NCBI GenBank assembly: GCA_903873485.1
Contig: CAIQOO010000032.1
Span: 1 to 64,000, forward strand
Length of the DNA: 64,000 bases
DNA from: an uncultured beta proteobacterium
GTDB taxonomy: Bacteria; Pseudomonadota; Gammaproteobacteria; Burkholderiales; Burkholderiaceae_C
Reading direction: 5' to 3'
Position 1 is the first letter of the stretch. Every line of letters starts with the position of its first letter. Under the pieces are notes generated by a model. The model did not search any database. It was given only the letters and a program-made list of their open reading frames with translations, and was not told the DNA's origin. The translations under genes and the position numbers were made by a program. Of the stretch, positions 43,098 through 51,871 are shown piece after piece.

Positions 43098-45563
43098 TTA
43101 ACTGGCAATGGCTCTTGCCGCTGCCACCACCGCCTGCCCCAAGGCCAGCCCGCCATCGTTGGCAGCCACCTGGCGATGCGTCAGCACTCTGAAGCCGGAA
43201 TTTTCCAGTCGCATCACCACCTGCTCCAGCAATATCCGGTTCTGAAACACACCGCCCGACAAGGCGACGGTGTTGACTGCCGGACGACCATTTTCAGGCT
43301 GGCTCAACACCTCGATCATACGGACAATGACCCGCGCCAATCCCTTGTGGAAACGCGCGGCGATCAGCCCGGTCGGGGTGCCTTGCTGCAGGTCGTCCAG
43401 CAGCGCTTGCCACATGGGCCGTGGCTCGATATATGCCGGTGCGCTGGCTGGCCGGTGTTCAATTGCAAATGGGTACGCCAGCGCGTTGTCTTCGTCTTGC
43501 AGGGCGCGTTGATCGACCAGCGCCTCAAATTCCACTGCCGCCTGGCCTTCGTAATTGACCCGCTCGCAGCAGATGCCCGCTGCCGCCGCAACGGCATCAA
43601 ACAGTCTGCCGCAGGAACTGGCAAGCGGGCTGTTGACTCCCTTGGCCATCATGCCGTCAAGCATTGCTCGCGGCTTGCCGTCAAGAAAATGATAAAGATC
43701 GAGCTTTTGATAGTTGCTGGCGAAACTGGCCCAGCCCATGGCCGCCATCAGGTGCGCGTAGGTATTGCGCCAAGGTTCATACACCGCCTGCTCGCCACCG
43801 AGAAGGGCCACTGGCAAAAAGCTGCCCAGCCGCTGGCACTGCCGGTAGTCGGCCAGCAAAAACTCGCCACCCCAGAGCGTGCCGTCCGCGCCATAACCCA
43901 GACCATCAAGTGCGACACCGATCACCGGCCCATTGTCCAGGTCGATGCCGTTTTCTGCCATGCAGGCCGCGATGTGGGCGTGGTGGTGCTGCACCTCTTC
44001 GCAGACCAGCGCCTGCTGCCCGGCCATCTGCCGGCCCAGCTTGCCCGACAGGTATTCGGGATGCTGATCGACCGCGATGATGCGCGCGCCGTGTTGAAAC
44101 AGTTGTTGATAGCTCTTGATCGACTGCAAGTAATCGGCATGGCAGCGGGCATCTTCCAGATCGCCGATATGGTGCGACAGGATGGCCTGACCATCACGCA
44201 GCAGGCAAAAGCTGTTTTTCAGTTCGCCGCCCATTGCCAGCACCGGCGGCGCAGCGACAAAACCTTCTGCCAGGCGGATGGGTGCCGGTGCATATCCACG
44301 CGCCCGGCGCATCAGGCGTGGCGCACCGGCCATCACGCGCACGACGGAGTCATCGACACGGCGCGCAATGCCACGGTCATGCATCAGGAAATAGTCGGCG
44401 ATACCGCACAGACGCTCTCGGGCATCCGCGTTGTCAATGCACTGTGGTTCGTCACTGAGATTGCCACTGGTCAAGACCATCGGTCGTTCCATCCGCTGCA
44501 TCAGCAGATGGTGCAGCGGCGTGTTGGGCAGCATGAAACCCAGGCTGGTCATGCCCGGTGCCACCGATGCCGCCACCCGCGCCGTATCGTTGCTGTCGCT
44601 GATGTTGCTGATGTTGCTGATGTTGCTGATGTCGCAGATGTCCAGGATGACGATCGGTGCGGCGGGGCTTTGCAGCAAGGCGGCGGCCTCCGCGCCAACG
44701 CGGCAATAGCGCCGCACCACATCGAGGTCACGCGCCATCAAGGCCAGGGGTTTTCGCTCGCGCCGCTTGCGTTGGCGCAAACGCGCCACCGCCGCCTCAT
44801 CACCGGCATCACAGGCAAGTTGAAACCCGCCCAGCCCCTTGATGGCAACGATGTGGCCCTGCAGCAGCAGGGTGCAGGCGGCATCCAGTGCATCCAGTGC
44901 ATTGAGCGCCGCCAGTTCAACCCGGCTCCCATCGGCTTGTTCCAGCCAGACGTGCGGGCCGCAAGCCGGGCAGGCGACCGGCTGGGCGTGGAAACGGCGG
45001 TCAGCGGGGTCGGCGTATTCGGCAGCACATTGCGGGCAAAGCGGAAACGTCCGCATGGTGGTGGTGGCACGGTCGTAGGGGATGGCATCAATGATCGACA
45101 GGCGCGGGCCGCAGTGGGTGCAATTGGTAAAGGGATAGCGAAAACGCCGCGCCAGCGGGTCAAAAATTTCAGCCAGACAGGCCGGGCAGGTGGCGGCATC
45201 GGGCACGATGCCGGTGTGAACGCTGCCGGCGTGGCTGGCGACGATGCAAAAATCGTCTTGTTCCGGCCTGAGCGTGGTGGCTTCCCGCACAATCGCCTCG
45301 ATGCGGGCAAGCGGCGGTGCCTGGCCCGGCAAGGCTGCGACAAAGGCATCCCGTGCCGCCGCCGGGCCACAAGCCAACAGGGTGACACCCTGGCCGTCGT
45401 TGCAGACCCAGCCACGCAGGCCAACGCTTTGGGCCAGCCGCCACACCATCGGCCGAAAGCCGACCCCCTGCACCATGCCGCGCACGCGGATCAACTCGGC
45501 GACATCCGGCTCAGCCACTGAATTTGTTGCCCGCAATGGCATCGTCAGCAGGTCGTCGCACAT
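43098..45563 (-). CDS. hypF: Carbamoyltransferase HypF
   Basis: 821 residues. Acylphosphatase domain (RVRGMVQGVGFRPMVWRLA), two zinc fingers (CPACLAEIFDP ... CTHCGPR and CPQCAAEYADP ... CPACGP), a YrdC-like domain (about 200-385) and a Kae1-like domain with HHHAHIAACMAENG and GLGYGADGTLWGGE. It makes the carbamoyl precursor of the cyanide ligands. A 9-bp tandem repeat at 44590-44643 encodes repeated Ile-Ser-Asn in the YrdC part and keeps the frame. Confidence 0.96.
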   Translation of the reverse strand: MCDDLLTMPLRATNSVAEPDVAELIRVRGMVQGVGFRPMVWRLAQSVGLRGWVCNDGQGVTLLACGPAAARDAFVAALPGQAPPLARIEAIVREATTLRPEQDDFCIVASHAGSVHTGIVPDAATCPACLAEIFDPLARRFRYPFTNCTHCGPRLSIIDAIPYDRATTTMRTFPLCPQCAAEYADPADRRFHAQPVACPACGPHVWLEQADGSRVELAALNALDALDAACTLLLQGHIVAIKGLGGFQLACDAGDEAAVARLRQRKRRERKPLALMARDLDVVRRYCRVGAEAAALLQSPAAPIVILDICDISNISNISNISDSNDTARVAASVAPGMTSLGFMLPNTPLHHLLMQRMERPMVLTSGNLSDEPQCIDNADARERLCGIADYFLMHDRGIARRVDDSVVRVMAGAPRLMRRARGYAPAPIRLAEGFVAAPPVLAMGGELKNSFCLLRDGQAILSHHIGDLEDARCHADYLQSIKSYQQLFQHGARIIAVDQHPEYLSGKLGRQMAGQQALVCEEVQHHHAHIAACMAENGIDLDNGPVIGVALDGLGYGADGTLWGGEFLLADYRQCQRLGSFLPVALLGGEQAVYEPWRNTYAHLMAAMGWASFASNYQKLDLYHFLDGKPRAMLDGMMAKGVNSPLASSCGRLFDAVAAAAGICCERVNYEGQAAVEFEALVDQRALQDEDNALAYPFAIEHRPASAPAYIEPRPMWQALLDDLQQGTPTGLIAARFHKGLARVIVRMIEVLSQPENGRPAVNTVALSGGVFQNRILLEQVVMRLENSGFRVLTHRQVAANDGGLALGQAVVAAARAIAS
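44590..44643 (-). repeat. 9-bp tandem repeat inside hypF
   Basis: The unit TTGCTGATG recurs about three times exactly, with decayed units on both sides (plus strand). It encodes ISN ISN ISN. Change in unit number keeps the hypF frame. Confidence 0.85.
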
Positions 45564-45568
45564 CTCAG

Positions 45569-46195
45569 TCAGCGAGCCGCAGTCGCTGAGTCTGGCGCGC
45601 CGGGGCTGGCCTGTGTGGCTGAGCCTGACTCGTAAGCCTCCATATCAAGGCTTTCCGGCAACAAATACTCAATTGTTTCGAGCTGACCATCGCGTGCTTG
45701 CGGCTCACAGCCCCAGCGCCGCAGGCGGTCCAGCGCGATGTCAATCGCCGGCTGGATTTGCGCCTTGACAACGGGACGAATGGAGCCGCCAAAATCATCG
45801 AGTTGTTCGGGTTGAACCCCAATCAGCACCAGCTCGACCGGCAAGTGCCCGGTCAGCTCGGCCACCCCCAGCACTTCCTGAAAACCGGTCTGATGCAGGC
45901 TGAGTTTTTTGGAACCCATGAAGCGCGGCACCTGCTCATTGGACAGCACCTTGAGGGTTCCGGGCGGCAGGCCGTAGTCGATGGCATCGAAAATGACCAT
46001 GCGCATGGCGGCCTGCACATGGGTCAACAGGTTAAAGCCCTGGGTGCCGCCATCCATCAGCGTGACCCGGCTGGCAAAACGCCATTGGCGGTGCAGCGCC
46101 TGTACCGCCCGCACGCCAAAGCCTTCGTCGGCCCACAGCAGGTTGCCGATACCGAGTACCAGGATGCTCTCATTGCTGTCTGTCAGATTTGTCAT
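45569..46195 (-). CDS. hyaD: [NiFe] hydrogenase maturation protease (HyaD/HybD family)
   Basis: 208 residues from MTNLTDSNESILVLGIGN, chosen for the AGGAAAAAAATAAC upstream; the ORF is open to 46291. Nickel-sensing residues of the family are present: Glu in LLWADEGFGV, Asp in IFDAIDYG and His in SLHQTGFQEV. It trims the large subunit after the His of NPCMACAVH once nickel is in place. The C-terminal 45 residues exceed the usual length. Confidence 0.92.
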   Translation of the reverse strand: MTNLTDSNESILVLGIGNLLWADEGFGVRAVQALHRQWRFASRVTLMDGGTQGFNLLTHVQAAMRMVIFDAIDYGLPPGTLKVLSNEQVPRFMGSKKLSLHQTGFQEVLGVAELTGHLPVELVLIGVQPEQLDDFGGSIRPVVKAQIQPAIDIALDRLRRWGCEPQARDGQLETIEYLLPESLDMEAYESGSATQASPGAPDSATAAR

Positions 46196-46257
46196 GTTAT
46201 TTTTTTCCTGATACATAGCTGTCGTGCTGTTTTTAGCGCTCAACATCAATTGCTTAA

Positions 46258-46311
46258 ATTTTGAATCTAAATAGGCTCCAGCCCCCGTCATTACTGCGTA
46301 GCTAGCTATAT
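46258..46311 (-). repeat. Dispersed intergenic repeat, copy 9
   Basis: On the minus strand it reads TATAGCTAGCTACGCAGTAA, then TGACGGGGGCTGGAGCCTATTTAG. It lies in the 216-base gap between the small secreted-protein gene and hyaD. Confidence 0.65.
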
Positions 46312-46411
46312 TAATAATAGCACAAAGGAGCCAGCCGGTTAGAACTTGCAGCCCTCATCCCTGCATTCCCCCGGCGGAGGGAGGAGAAATGCCAGTCTGC
46401 TGACATATCAG

Positions 46412-46777
46412 TCAACGCAGACACTTCGCGCTAGCCGAGCCGTAGGGCGGGCACTTTAGCAGCAGATCTTCTTTGCCGCTCGCCGGGTTGCGGACATACT
46501 GCGCCAGCATGGCTTGCTGCTGCGCCGCTGTCATGGGCATGGCCGCTGGCAGCGCTGCGGCATCCGACCAAAACCCCACCATGCAGGGTTTGGCGGGTGC
46601 ACAGACGGTTGTCGCGATTTTTTTGAGCTGATCCAGGTTGTCTGCGATGGCCGCATCGAGCAGCACCAGGTGTCGCTGACCAAGGGAGCCAACATGCTTC
46701 CATTGGGACTCAGCGAGCGCCCCGGAGCAAGCCAGAATCGTTGTCGAGACCACCAAAATTGCCAGTTTAGTTTTCAT
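46412..46777 (-). CDS. Small secreted protein in the hydrogenase operon, unknown
   Basis: 121 residues from MKTKLAILVVSTTILACSGALAES (signal peptide, or lipoprotein by the ILAC box). The mature part has four Cys (TTVCAPAKPC ... KCPPYGSASAKC), probably two disulphides, and ends KCLR. No family recognised. It overlaps the end of the PKD/haem gene by 11 bases, so it is coupled to it, and it lies between hydrogenase structural and maturation genes. Confidence 0.7.
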   Translation of the reverse strand: MKTKLAILVVSTTILACSGALAESQWKHVGSLGQRHLVLLDAAIADNLDQLKKIATTVCAPAKPCMVGFWSDAAALPAAMPMTAAQQQAMLAQYVRNPASGKEDLLLKCPPYGSASAKCLR

Positions 46778-48068
46778 TTTTAGAACGCCTTTCCGTAGTC
46801 GATTTGACATCCTCATCGTCTTCCTCATCGTCGTCTTCATCATGATGGTCGTCATCGCTGTCGCCAATTGAACACTGACCAACTAGCGGCGCTGTCTGAT
46901 TCGGTTTTGCCACGGTGACGACTCTCGAAGCCGCTTGTGACTGGTTCCCCTTGCTGTCCGTCAGGGTCAGGGTGGCGGTGAAAACCCCTGCATTGGCATA
47001 GCTGATCGAGCCTGGATTTTGCACCTTGGAACTCGATGGGCTGGCACCTGGGAAGCGCCAGTTGTAGCTCAGCGGCAGGTTGGCACTCGCTTCGGCTGAT
47101 CCCTTGAAGTTGACCTTGCCGCCTGGCAAGAGCGAGACGTTGATGGTCGGGGTGTCGATGACTGCGACCGGCTTTTGGCCGGTGACCGCGACCGTAATGG
47201 TTCGCGTGACGGTGGTCGAGGCCAGACCCAGACTGTCCGTGACCGTCAGGCTTGCCGTATAGCTGCCCGCCGTTTTATAGGTCACCAGGCCCGGACTCGA
47301 TGCCGTGGAACTCGACGGGCTGCCGCCGGGGAAGCTCCAGTTGTAAGTCAGAGGCGTGGTGCTGTCAGGGTCAGTGCCCGAACCCTGGAAGTTCACCGTC
47401 GCACCGGGAGCAATCGCAGTGTTGGCTGCTGCTGGTGCGCTGATGCTGGCGGTAGGTGCCTGGTTTCCGGTCGGAGTACCAGTTACGGTCACTGCCCGTG
47501 TAGGTGCCACACCGGTAGCAGGCATGCCCACTGAATTGAGCACCGTCAAGGTTGCTGTGACAGGCCCGGCGATGCTCATCGGTACGGCAACGCTTAGGGT
47601 CGGAGCCGTGGTAGTGGGCTGACCGTTGGAAAACGCCCAACTGGAAGTCAGCGGAAAGCCGTCAGGATTGGTAGCAGCCGCAGCAGTGAAGGTCAAGGAC
47701 TGGCCCAGTGCCACGCTGGCCCCCGCTGCGGGTGCCGTGATGCTGGCATTGCTGGGTGCCGTGGCGATGCAAAACGGATTGACGGTTGCGCCGCAGGTCG
47801 TTCCGGTGCAGGTTTTGCTGGCCGTTCCCAGGGTGTTCAGGTCAGTTTTCGCGGGGCGGCTAGAGGTATGGCAGAGCGCGCAGGAATTGCCTGACGCAAG
47901 GTAGGGTTTGCTTTGCTGCGGTGCAACTGACTGGATGGGCTGCGTGGCACAGAAGGTGTTAAGCCGGGTGGCAAAGGTGGCCGTGGCCCAGGCACTGCTG
48001 CTGACCGCACACAGCACAGCAAACCATAGCGTCCACAGCAGACGCAAAGAGGCTGACATCTTGTTCAT
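46767..48068 (-). CDS. Secreted PKD-repeat protein with one c-type haem motif
   Basis: 433 residues. Signal peptide about 1-30 (LLWTLWFAVLCAVSSSAWATA). CALCH at 63-67 is a covalent haem c motif, with further Cys at about 40, 87, 92 and 100. Three PKD-like domains follow (about 108-200, 208-300 and 304-390; the second and third have YNWSFPGGSPSSS / YNWRFPGASPSSS). The tail at about 405-425 is almost all Asp, Glu and His (DSDDDHHDEDDDEEDDEDV) and could bind metal. It occupies the position where a hydrogenase operon normally encodes the cytochrome b electron acceptor. An electron-transfer or assembly role is my inference. Confidence 0.8.
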   Translation of the reverse strand: MNKMSASLRLLWTLWFAVLCAVSSSAWATATFATRLNTFCATQPIQSVAPQQSKPYLASGNSCALCHTSSRPAKTDLNTLGTASKTCTGTTCGATVNPFCIATAPSNASITAPAAGASVALGQSLTFTAAAATNPDGFPLTSSWAFSNGQPTTTAPTLSVAVPMSIAGPVTATLTVLNSVGMPATGVAPTRAVTVTGTPTGNQAPTASISAPAAANTAIAPGATVNFQGSGTDPDSTTPLTYNWSFPGGSPSSSTASSPGLVTYKTAGSYTASLTVTDSLGLASTTVTRTITVAVTGQKPVAVIDTPTINVSLLPGGKVNFKGSAEASANLPLSYNWRFPGASPSSSKVQNPGSISYANAGVFTATLTLTDSKGNQSQAASRVVTVAKPNQTAPLVGQCSIGDSDDDHHDEDDDEEDDEDVKSTTERRSKNEN

Positions 48069-48101
48069 AATGATTCCTTGGGTATCGGTGGAACAGGTGG
48101 C

Positions 48102-49859
48102 TCAGGCGCGAACCGTGACCTTGAGGGTCTCGTTCTGCTCTGGGTCCATGATGTGTACCGCGCAAGCCATGCAGGGGTTAAAGCTGTGAATGGTGCGCAG
48201 CAGCTCCAGCGGCTGGTTGGGCACCGCCAGGGTATGCTTGAGCAGCGCCATTTCATAAGGGCCGCCATGACCGTCGGAGTCGCGCGGTGCCGCGTTCCAG
48301 GTGGTCGGAACAATACACTGGTAATTGGAAATTTTGGCGGCATTGATATTCACCCAATGCCCCAGCGCCCCGCGTGGCGCTTCGCTGAAACCAACCCCCT
48401 TTGAACTGGTCGCCCAGGTTGACGGCTCAAACTTGGCGGCATTGTGGGTGCGGAAATCGCCACCGGCCACATTGGCAGTGAGCTGGTTGAACCACACCTG
48501 AAGCTGATCCGCCACCACCTGGGTGTCAATCGACTGGGCCAGGATGCGGCCCATGGTCGAGTACATGGCACTGAACGGCAGATTCAGGTCTTTCAGTGCG
48601 CTGTCAACATGATCGCGCACAGCCGCCGTGCGCTTGGCGTACATGACCAAAACCCGTGACAGCGGCCCGACTTCCATGTGGTGGCCCTTCCATTGCGGTG
48701 TCTTCATCCACGAATAGGGCTTCTTGGCATCAAGATTCTGGTAGGCCGCCTTGGGGCCGGTGTAGTCTGGCGTGGTTTCACCCTGGAACGGGTGCAGGCC
48801 GGCGTTCTTGCCCTTGGTGTAACCCAGCCAGCTATGCGGGATCAGTTCTTGCACCTCGTTGGTGTTGCGCAGATCGACCGGCAGAATCTCGGAGATTTTG
48901 CGGTTCAGGATGGCACCCCGGGGCACAAACAGGTTCTTGGCCAGATCGGCGTTGTCGTCTTGCGGGTATTCGCCGAAGGTGAGGAAATTGCCCACGCCTT
49001 CGCCGCGCGTGAACCAGTCTTTGTAGTGGCTTGCCAGGGCCAGCACGTCCGGCCGCAACACCTGGTTGACAAAGTCGCGCATGTCGGTGATGCAGGATTG
49101 AACCAGATCAAGCCCGGCCTGATCGATGCCGGTGCTGCCCGGTGCCGGCACCAAAATGCCAGCCGCGTTGGGGGCCATGTGAAATGAACAGGGCACGCCG
49201 CCAATAGCGAAATTGGGGTGCGGATTGCGGCCACCAAAGATGGCTTGCATGCGCAACACCTTGCGCTGCCATTCCAGCGCTTCAAGCCAGTGGGCAAACA
49301 GCATCAGGTTCATTTCCGGCGGCAGCTTGTAACCGGGGTTGTCCCAATAGCCGTTGCTGAACAGGCCAAGCTGACCGGTGGCGATAAATTTGCCGAGTTT
49401 TTGTTTCACCGACTCGAAATAGGCGGGCGAGTTGTTGGCCCACTTTGAATGGCACTTTTGCAAGTCGGAGGTGGCCGTGGCGCTGGCCTGGCTGGCCGAC
49501 ACCACATTGAGCCAGTCCATCGAGGTGAGCTGGTAGAAATGCGTCACCTGATCCTGCACCAGTTGCGAGCCCATCAGCAGGTTGCGGATGTGGCGCGCAT
49601 TGGTCGGGACGGTAATGCCGAGGGCATCCTCGACCGCCCGCACCGAGGTCAGCGCATGCACCACGGTACACACGCCGCAGATGCGCTGGGTAAACGCCCA
49701 AGCCTCGCGGGGATCGCGGCCCTTGAGAATAATTTCAATGCCGCGCATCATGGTGCCGCTGCTTAAAGCGCTGGTGACAACACCGGAACTGTTGGTCTCG
49801 GCCTCGATGCGCAGATGGCCTTCAATACGGGTAACGGGATCAATAACAATGGTACTCAT
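48102..49859 (-). CDS. [NiFe] hydrogenase large subunit
   Basis: 585 residues. L1 motif RICGVC (Cys61, Cys64) and L2 motif NPCMACAVH (Cys563, Cys566), the four Ni-Fe ligands; N-terminal DPVTRIEGHLRIE. The residue before the Pro in L2 is Asn561, where DPC is usual. After His569 a 16-residue tail (IMDPEQNETLKVTVRA) is the peptide removed by the HyaD-type protease. Exported with the small subunit by the Tat route. Group 1 uptake type by overall features; the subgroup cannot be fixed without an alignment. Confidence 0.95.
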   Translation of the reverse strand: MSTIVIDPVTRIEGHLRIEAETNSSGVVTSALSSGTMMRGIEIILKGRDPREAWAFTQRICGVCTVVHALTSVRAVEDALGITVPTNARHIRNLLMGSQLVQDQVTHFYQLTSMDWLNVVSASQASATATSDLQKCHSKWANNSPAYFESVKQKLGKFIATGQLGLFSNGYWDNPGYKLPPEMNLMLFAHWLEALEWQRKVLRMQAIFGGRNPHPNFAIGGVPCSFHMAPNAAGILVPAPGSTGIDQAGLDLVQSCITDMRDFVNQVLRPDVLALASHYKDWFTRGEGVGNFLTFGEYPQDDNADLAKNLFVPRGAILNRKISEILPVDLRNTNEVQELIPHSWLGYTKGKNAGLHPFQGETTPDYTGPKAAYQNLDAKKPYSWMKTPQWKGHHMEVGPLSRVLVMYAKRTAAVRDHVDSALKDLNLPFSAMYSTMGRILAQSIDTQVVADQLQVWFNQLTANVAGGDFRTHNAAKFEPSTWATSSKGVGFSEAPRGALGHWVNINAAKISNYQCIVPTTWNAAPRDSDGHGGPYEMALLKHTLAVPNQPLELLRTIHSFNPCMACAVHIMDPEQNETLKVTVRA

Positions 49860-49885
49860 GCTGGTAACTCCTTATTCTTACTTTG

Positions 49886-50920
49886 TTAAATCACTGGCAG
49901 CGCAGGTAAACCAGGTATCGCACAGGTGCCGCTGCCGGTCGCAAATCCTGCACCAATTCCGTAGATGCCACCTTCCTTGTCCCAAAAGTTGGGTTCAGAG
50001 CAGCCGATGCAGCCGTGGCCGGCCTGGGTTGGCGAACTGGTGCCCTGGTTCCACTTGGTGGTAGCACAGGCGTTGAAGGTTTCAGGGCCCTTGCAGCCGA
50101 GCATCAGCAGGCAATGACCCTGGCGGGCACCCTCATCATCAAAGGAGGCGGCAAACTCGCCAGCGTTGTAATGATCGAGCCGTGGGCAGCAGTCATGCAC
50201 CGTTTTACCGAAGAACACCAGCGGTCGGCCCAGCGCATCCAGCGGCGGGGCTGCCTGGTTGACCAGGTAATAGGCAATGGTGCCGGTAATCACTTCGGGG
50301 ATGGGCGGGCAGCCGGAGATATTGATCAGCGGCTTTCTGCCAATCAGCCCTTTGTCCATCAGCTCGCCGACACCCATCGCCTTGGACGGGTTGGGAAAGG
50401 CCGCCGGAATGCCGCCGTAAGTGGCGCAGGCACCCAGGGCCAGCACCAGACCGGCTCCGGCAATGGCTTCGTGCAGGATGCTCAGGCCAGACTGGCCGGC
50501 CACCGCCAGCCACCATTCGTTCTCGGCGGTCGGCAGCGAACCATCAACGATCAGGATGTAATTGCCAAAATTTTCCTTCATGGCCGCCAACCGGGCCTCT
50601 TCGGCCTGCGCGCCGGCAGCCACCTGAAGCGTTTCGTGGTAGTCGAGCGAGATGAAGTTGAGAATCAGGTTTTCCACCGTCAGCCGGTCGGTCAATGGAC
50701 TGCCTGAACGCATCAGCGATTCCGAACATCCGGTGCAATGCTGGAACGACATCCAGATCACCGAGGGGCGGCGCGCCGCGCCCAGCGCCTGGGCAAAGGC
50801 CGTGACCCCGGTGGCTGCAATCCCCAGCGAGGAGGCGGTGACGCTACAGAATTTAATGAAGCTGCGACGCGATACGCCTTGTTGTTGCAGCGAATCAAAC
50901 ACGGTGGATGGCATTTTCAT
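49886..50920 (-). CDS. [NiFe] hydrogenase small subunit
   Basis: 344 residues from MKMPSTVFDSLQ (GAGGTATCCACC upstream). Tat signal SRRSFIKFC, then a hydrophobic region to about 47. Cluster ligands: HCTGCSES (proximal), GACATYGG, SGCPPIP, then HDCCPRLDHY, CLLMLGCKGPETFNAC and HGCIGCSEPNFWD for the medial and distal clusters. It has CTGC and no extra Cys at the GACATYGG site, so it lacks the six-Cys proximal cluster of O2-tolerant enzymes. It ends AIPGLPALPVI without the C-terminal membrane helix of HyaA/HupS, so the enzyme is predicted to be soluble in the periplasm. Confidence 0.95.
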   Translation of the reverse strand: MKMPSTVFDSLQQQGVSRRSFIKFCSVTASSLGIAATGVTAFAQALGAARRPSVIWMSFQHCTGCSESLMRSGSPLTDRLTVENLILNFISLDYHETLQVAAGAQAEEARLAAMKENFGNYILIVDGSLPTAENEWWLAVAGQSGLSILHEAIAGAGLVLALGACATYGGIPAAFPNPSKAMGVGELMDKGLIGRKPLINISGCPPIPEVITGTIAYYLVNQAAPPLDALGRPLVFFGKTVHDCCPRLDHYNAGEFAASFDDEGARQGHCLLMLGCKGPETFNACATTKWNQGTSSPTQAGHGCIGCSEPNFWDKEGGIYGIGAGFATGSGTCAIPGLPALPVI

Positions 50921-50960
50921 GGTGGATACCTCTCTGTTGGTGTGGATGAGTTTTCGGGGT

Positions 50961-51467
50961 TCAGTTGATGCCATGCAGCGCGCTGGCGTTTAACACCTTC
51001 AGACAATGGGCAACCGCCTGCCGGTCGCTTACCAGAATCTCGGGGATGTCGGTAATCTCGATCAGTTCGCCGACCATTTCGGCTTCGCTGTTGAAGTGGC
51101 GAATCAGCCAGACGCAGGCAATGGCGGTTTCCTGAACCTGGCTGCGGCCAATCGAATTGACCTCGGCAGACACTTCACCGCGGCCCAGCAAAGCAGTCAG
51201 TGCGGCACGCTCGTCGGGCATGGACTGCAAAAAGCGCAGGTCAATCGAATGGGTGATGCCCTGCTCAGCCAGGCGCAGGGCGCTGGTTTTGACTTCGGAA
51301 AAAATCGCCATGGCGGTAGAACCCGGCTCGGCATTAACGGCTTGTACAGGTTTGACAGCTTGCATCCAGACAATCGGATGGGTTTGACGCAGCAGCCTGC
51401 CATGAACGCCGGTTGTGCCAGGCACAGCCAGTGCTGCTGTGCCAGAGGTGTTTGGTATGCAATTCAT
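50961..51467 (-). CDS. HupH/HyaF-like hydrogenase expression protein
   Basis: 168 residues. The C-terminal ~115 residues match the HupH C-terminal domain (TALLGRGEVSAEVNSIGRSQVQETAIACVWLIRH and GELIEITDIPEILVSDRQAV). HyaF/HupH act in assembly of the small-subunit iron-sulphur clusters. It is shorter than HyaF or HupH and lacks their N-terminal domain; the first ~50 residues look low in structure. First gene of the hydrogenase operon, about 200 bases from the sigma-54 promoter. The start is uncertain; M52 (MAIFSEVK) is an alternative. Confidence 0.85.
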   Translation of the reverse strand: MNCIPNTSGTAALAVPGTTGVHGRLLRQTHPIVWMQAVKPVQAVNAEPGSTAMAIFSEVKTSALRLAEQGITHSIDLRFLQSMPDERAALTALLGRGEVSAEVNSIGRSQVQETAIACVWLIRHFNSEAEMVGELIEITDIPEILVSDRQAVAHCLKVLNASALHGIN

Positions 51468-51683
51468 AACAGTTTTTTTCTGGCGATCAGCCTATTGATT
51501 TTTGGAAGATTGATTAGAACTGACCATTTGCCTGAAAATGCTTGTGTTAACAAACAGTTACAAAACGGTTATGTACTGAGACGTTCCTAAGGAAACAAGG
51601 GCATGGGCAAGTCGGCGTTTCGCACAAAATTGAGCAGCATGCGGTCGTGTCAAGACCTGCCCGGGCACGATCAGCAACATTTT

Positions 51684-51699
51684 TGCAATTGGCGGGCCA
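51684..51699 (-). promoter_or_regulatory. Sigma-54 (-24/-12) promoter of the hydrogenase operon
   Basis: On the minus strand: TGGCCCGCCAATTGCA, which matches the sigma-54 consensus TGGCACGnnnnTTGCA at all but one fixed position, with the GG and GC elements at the correct spacing. Transcription would start near 51672, giving a leader of about 200 bases before the first gene. Uptake hydrogenase operons in proteobacteria are often sigma-54 dependent with a HoxA/HupR activator; none is encoded in the window. The rest of the 51468-51871 gap holds no gene I can support. Confidence 0.75.
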
Positions 51700-51871
51700 G
51701 GGCGAAAAAGCCTAGATTCTGCCCAGCTTCAAGCGTTTACCCGTGCAAAAAATAGCGGTCACCCGATCAATGTGATTCGCAAATAAACAGCCAGCCAGCC
51801 GCCTTTTGCCACCTTTGGTGCTGCTATCCTCAGCCCAACAATGACACCGATTGCGCTGTCTGGAGAACCTC

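Noticed and set aside
42693-45521. 942-codon plus-strand open frame opposite hypF and hypC
   Set aside because: It runs antisense across two well-supported genes and the gap between them, with His/Arg/Gln-rich composition typical of a shadow frame.
49886-50920. O2-tolerant six-Cys hydrogenase
   Set aside because: The small subunit has CTGC and GACATYGG without the two additional Cys, so the standard proximal cluster is predicted.
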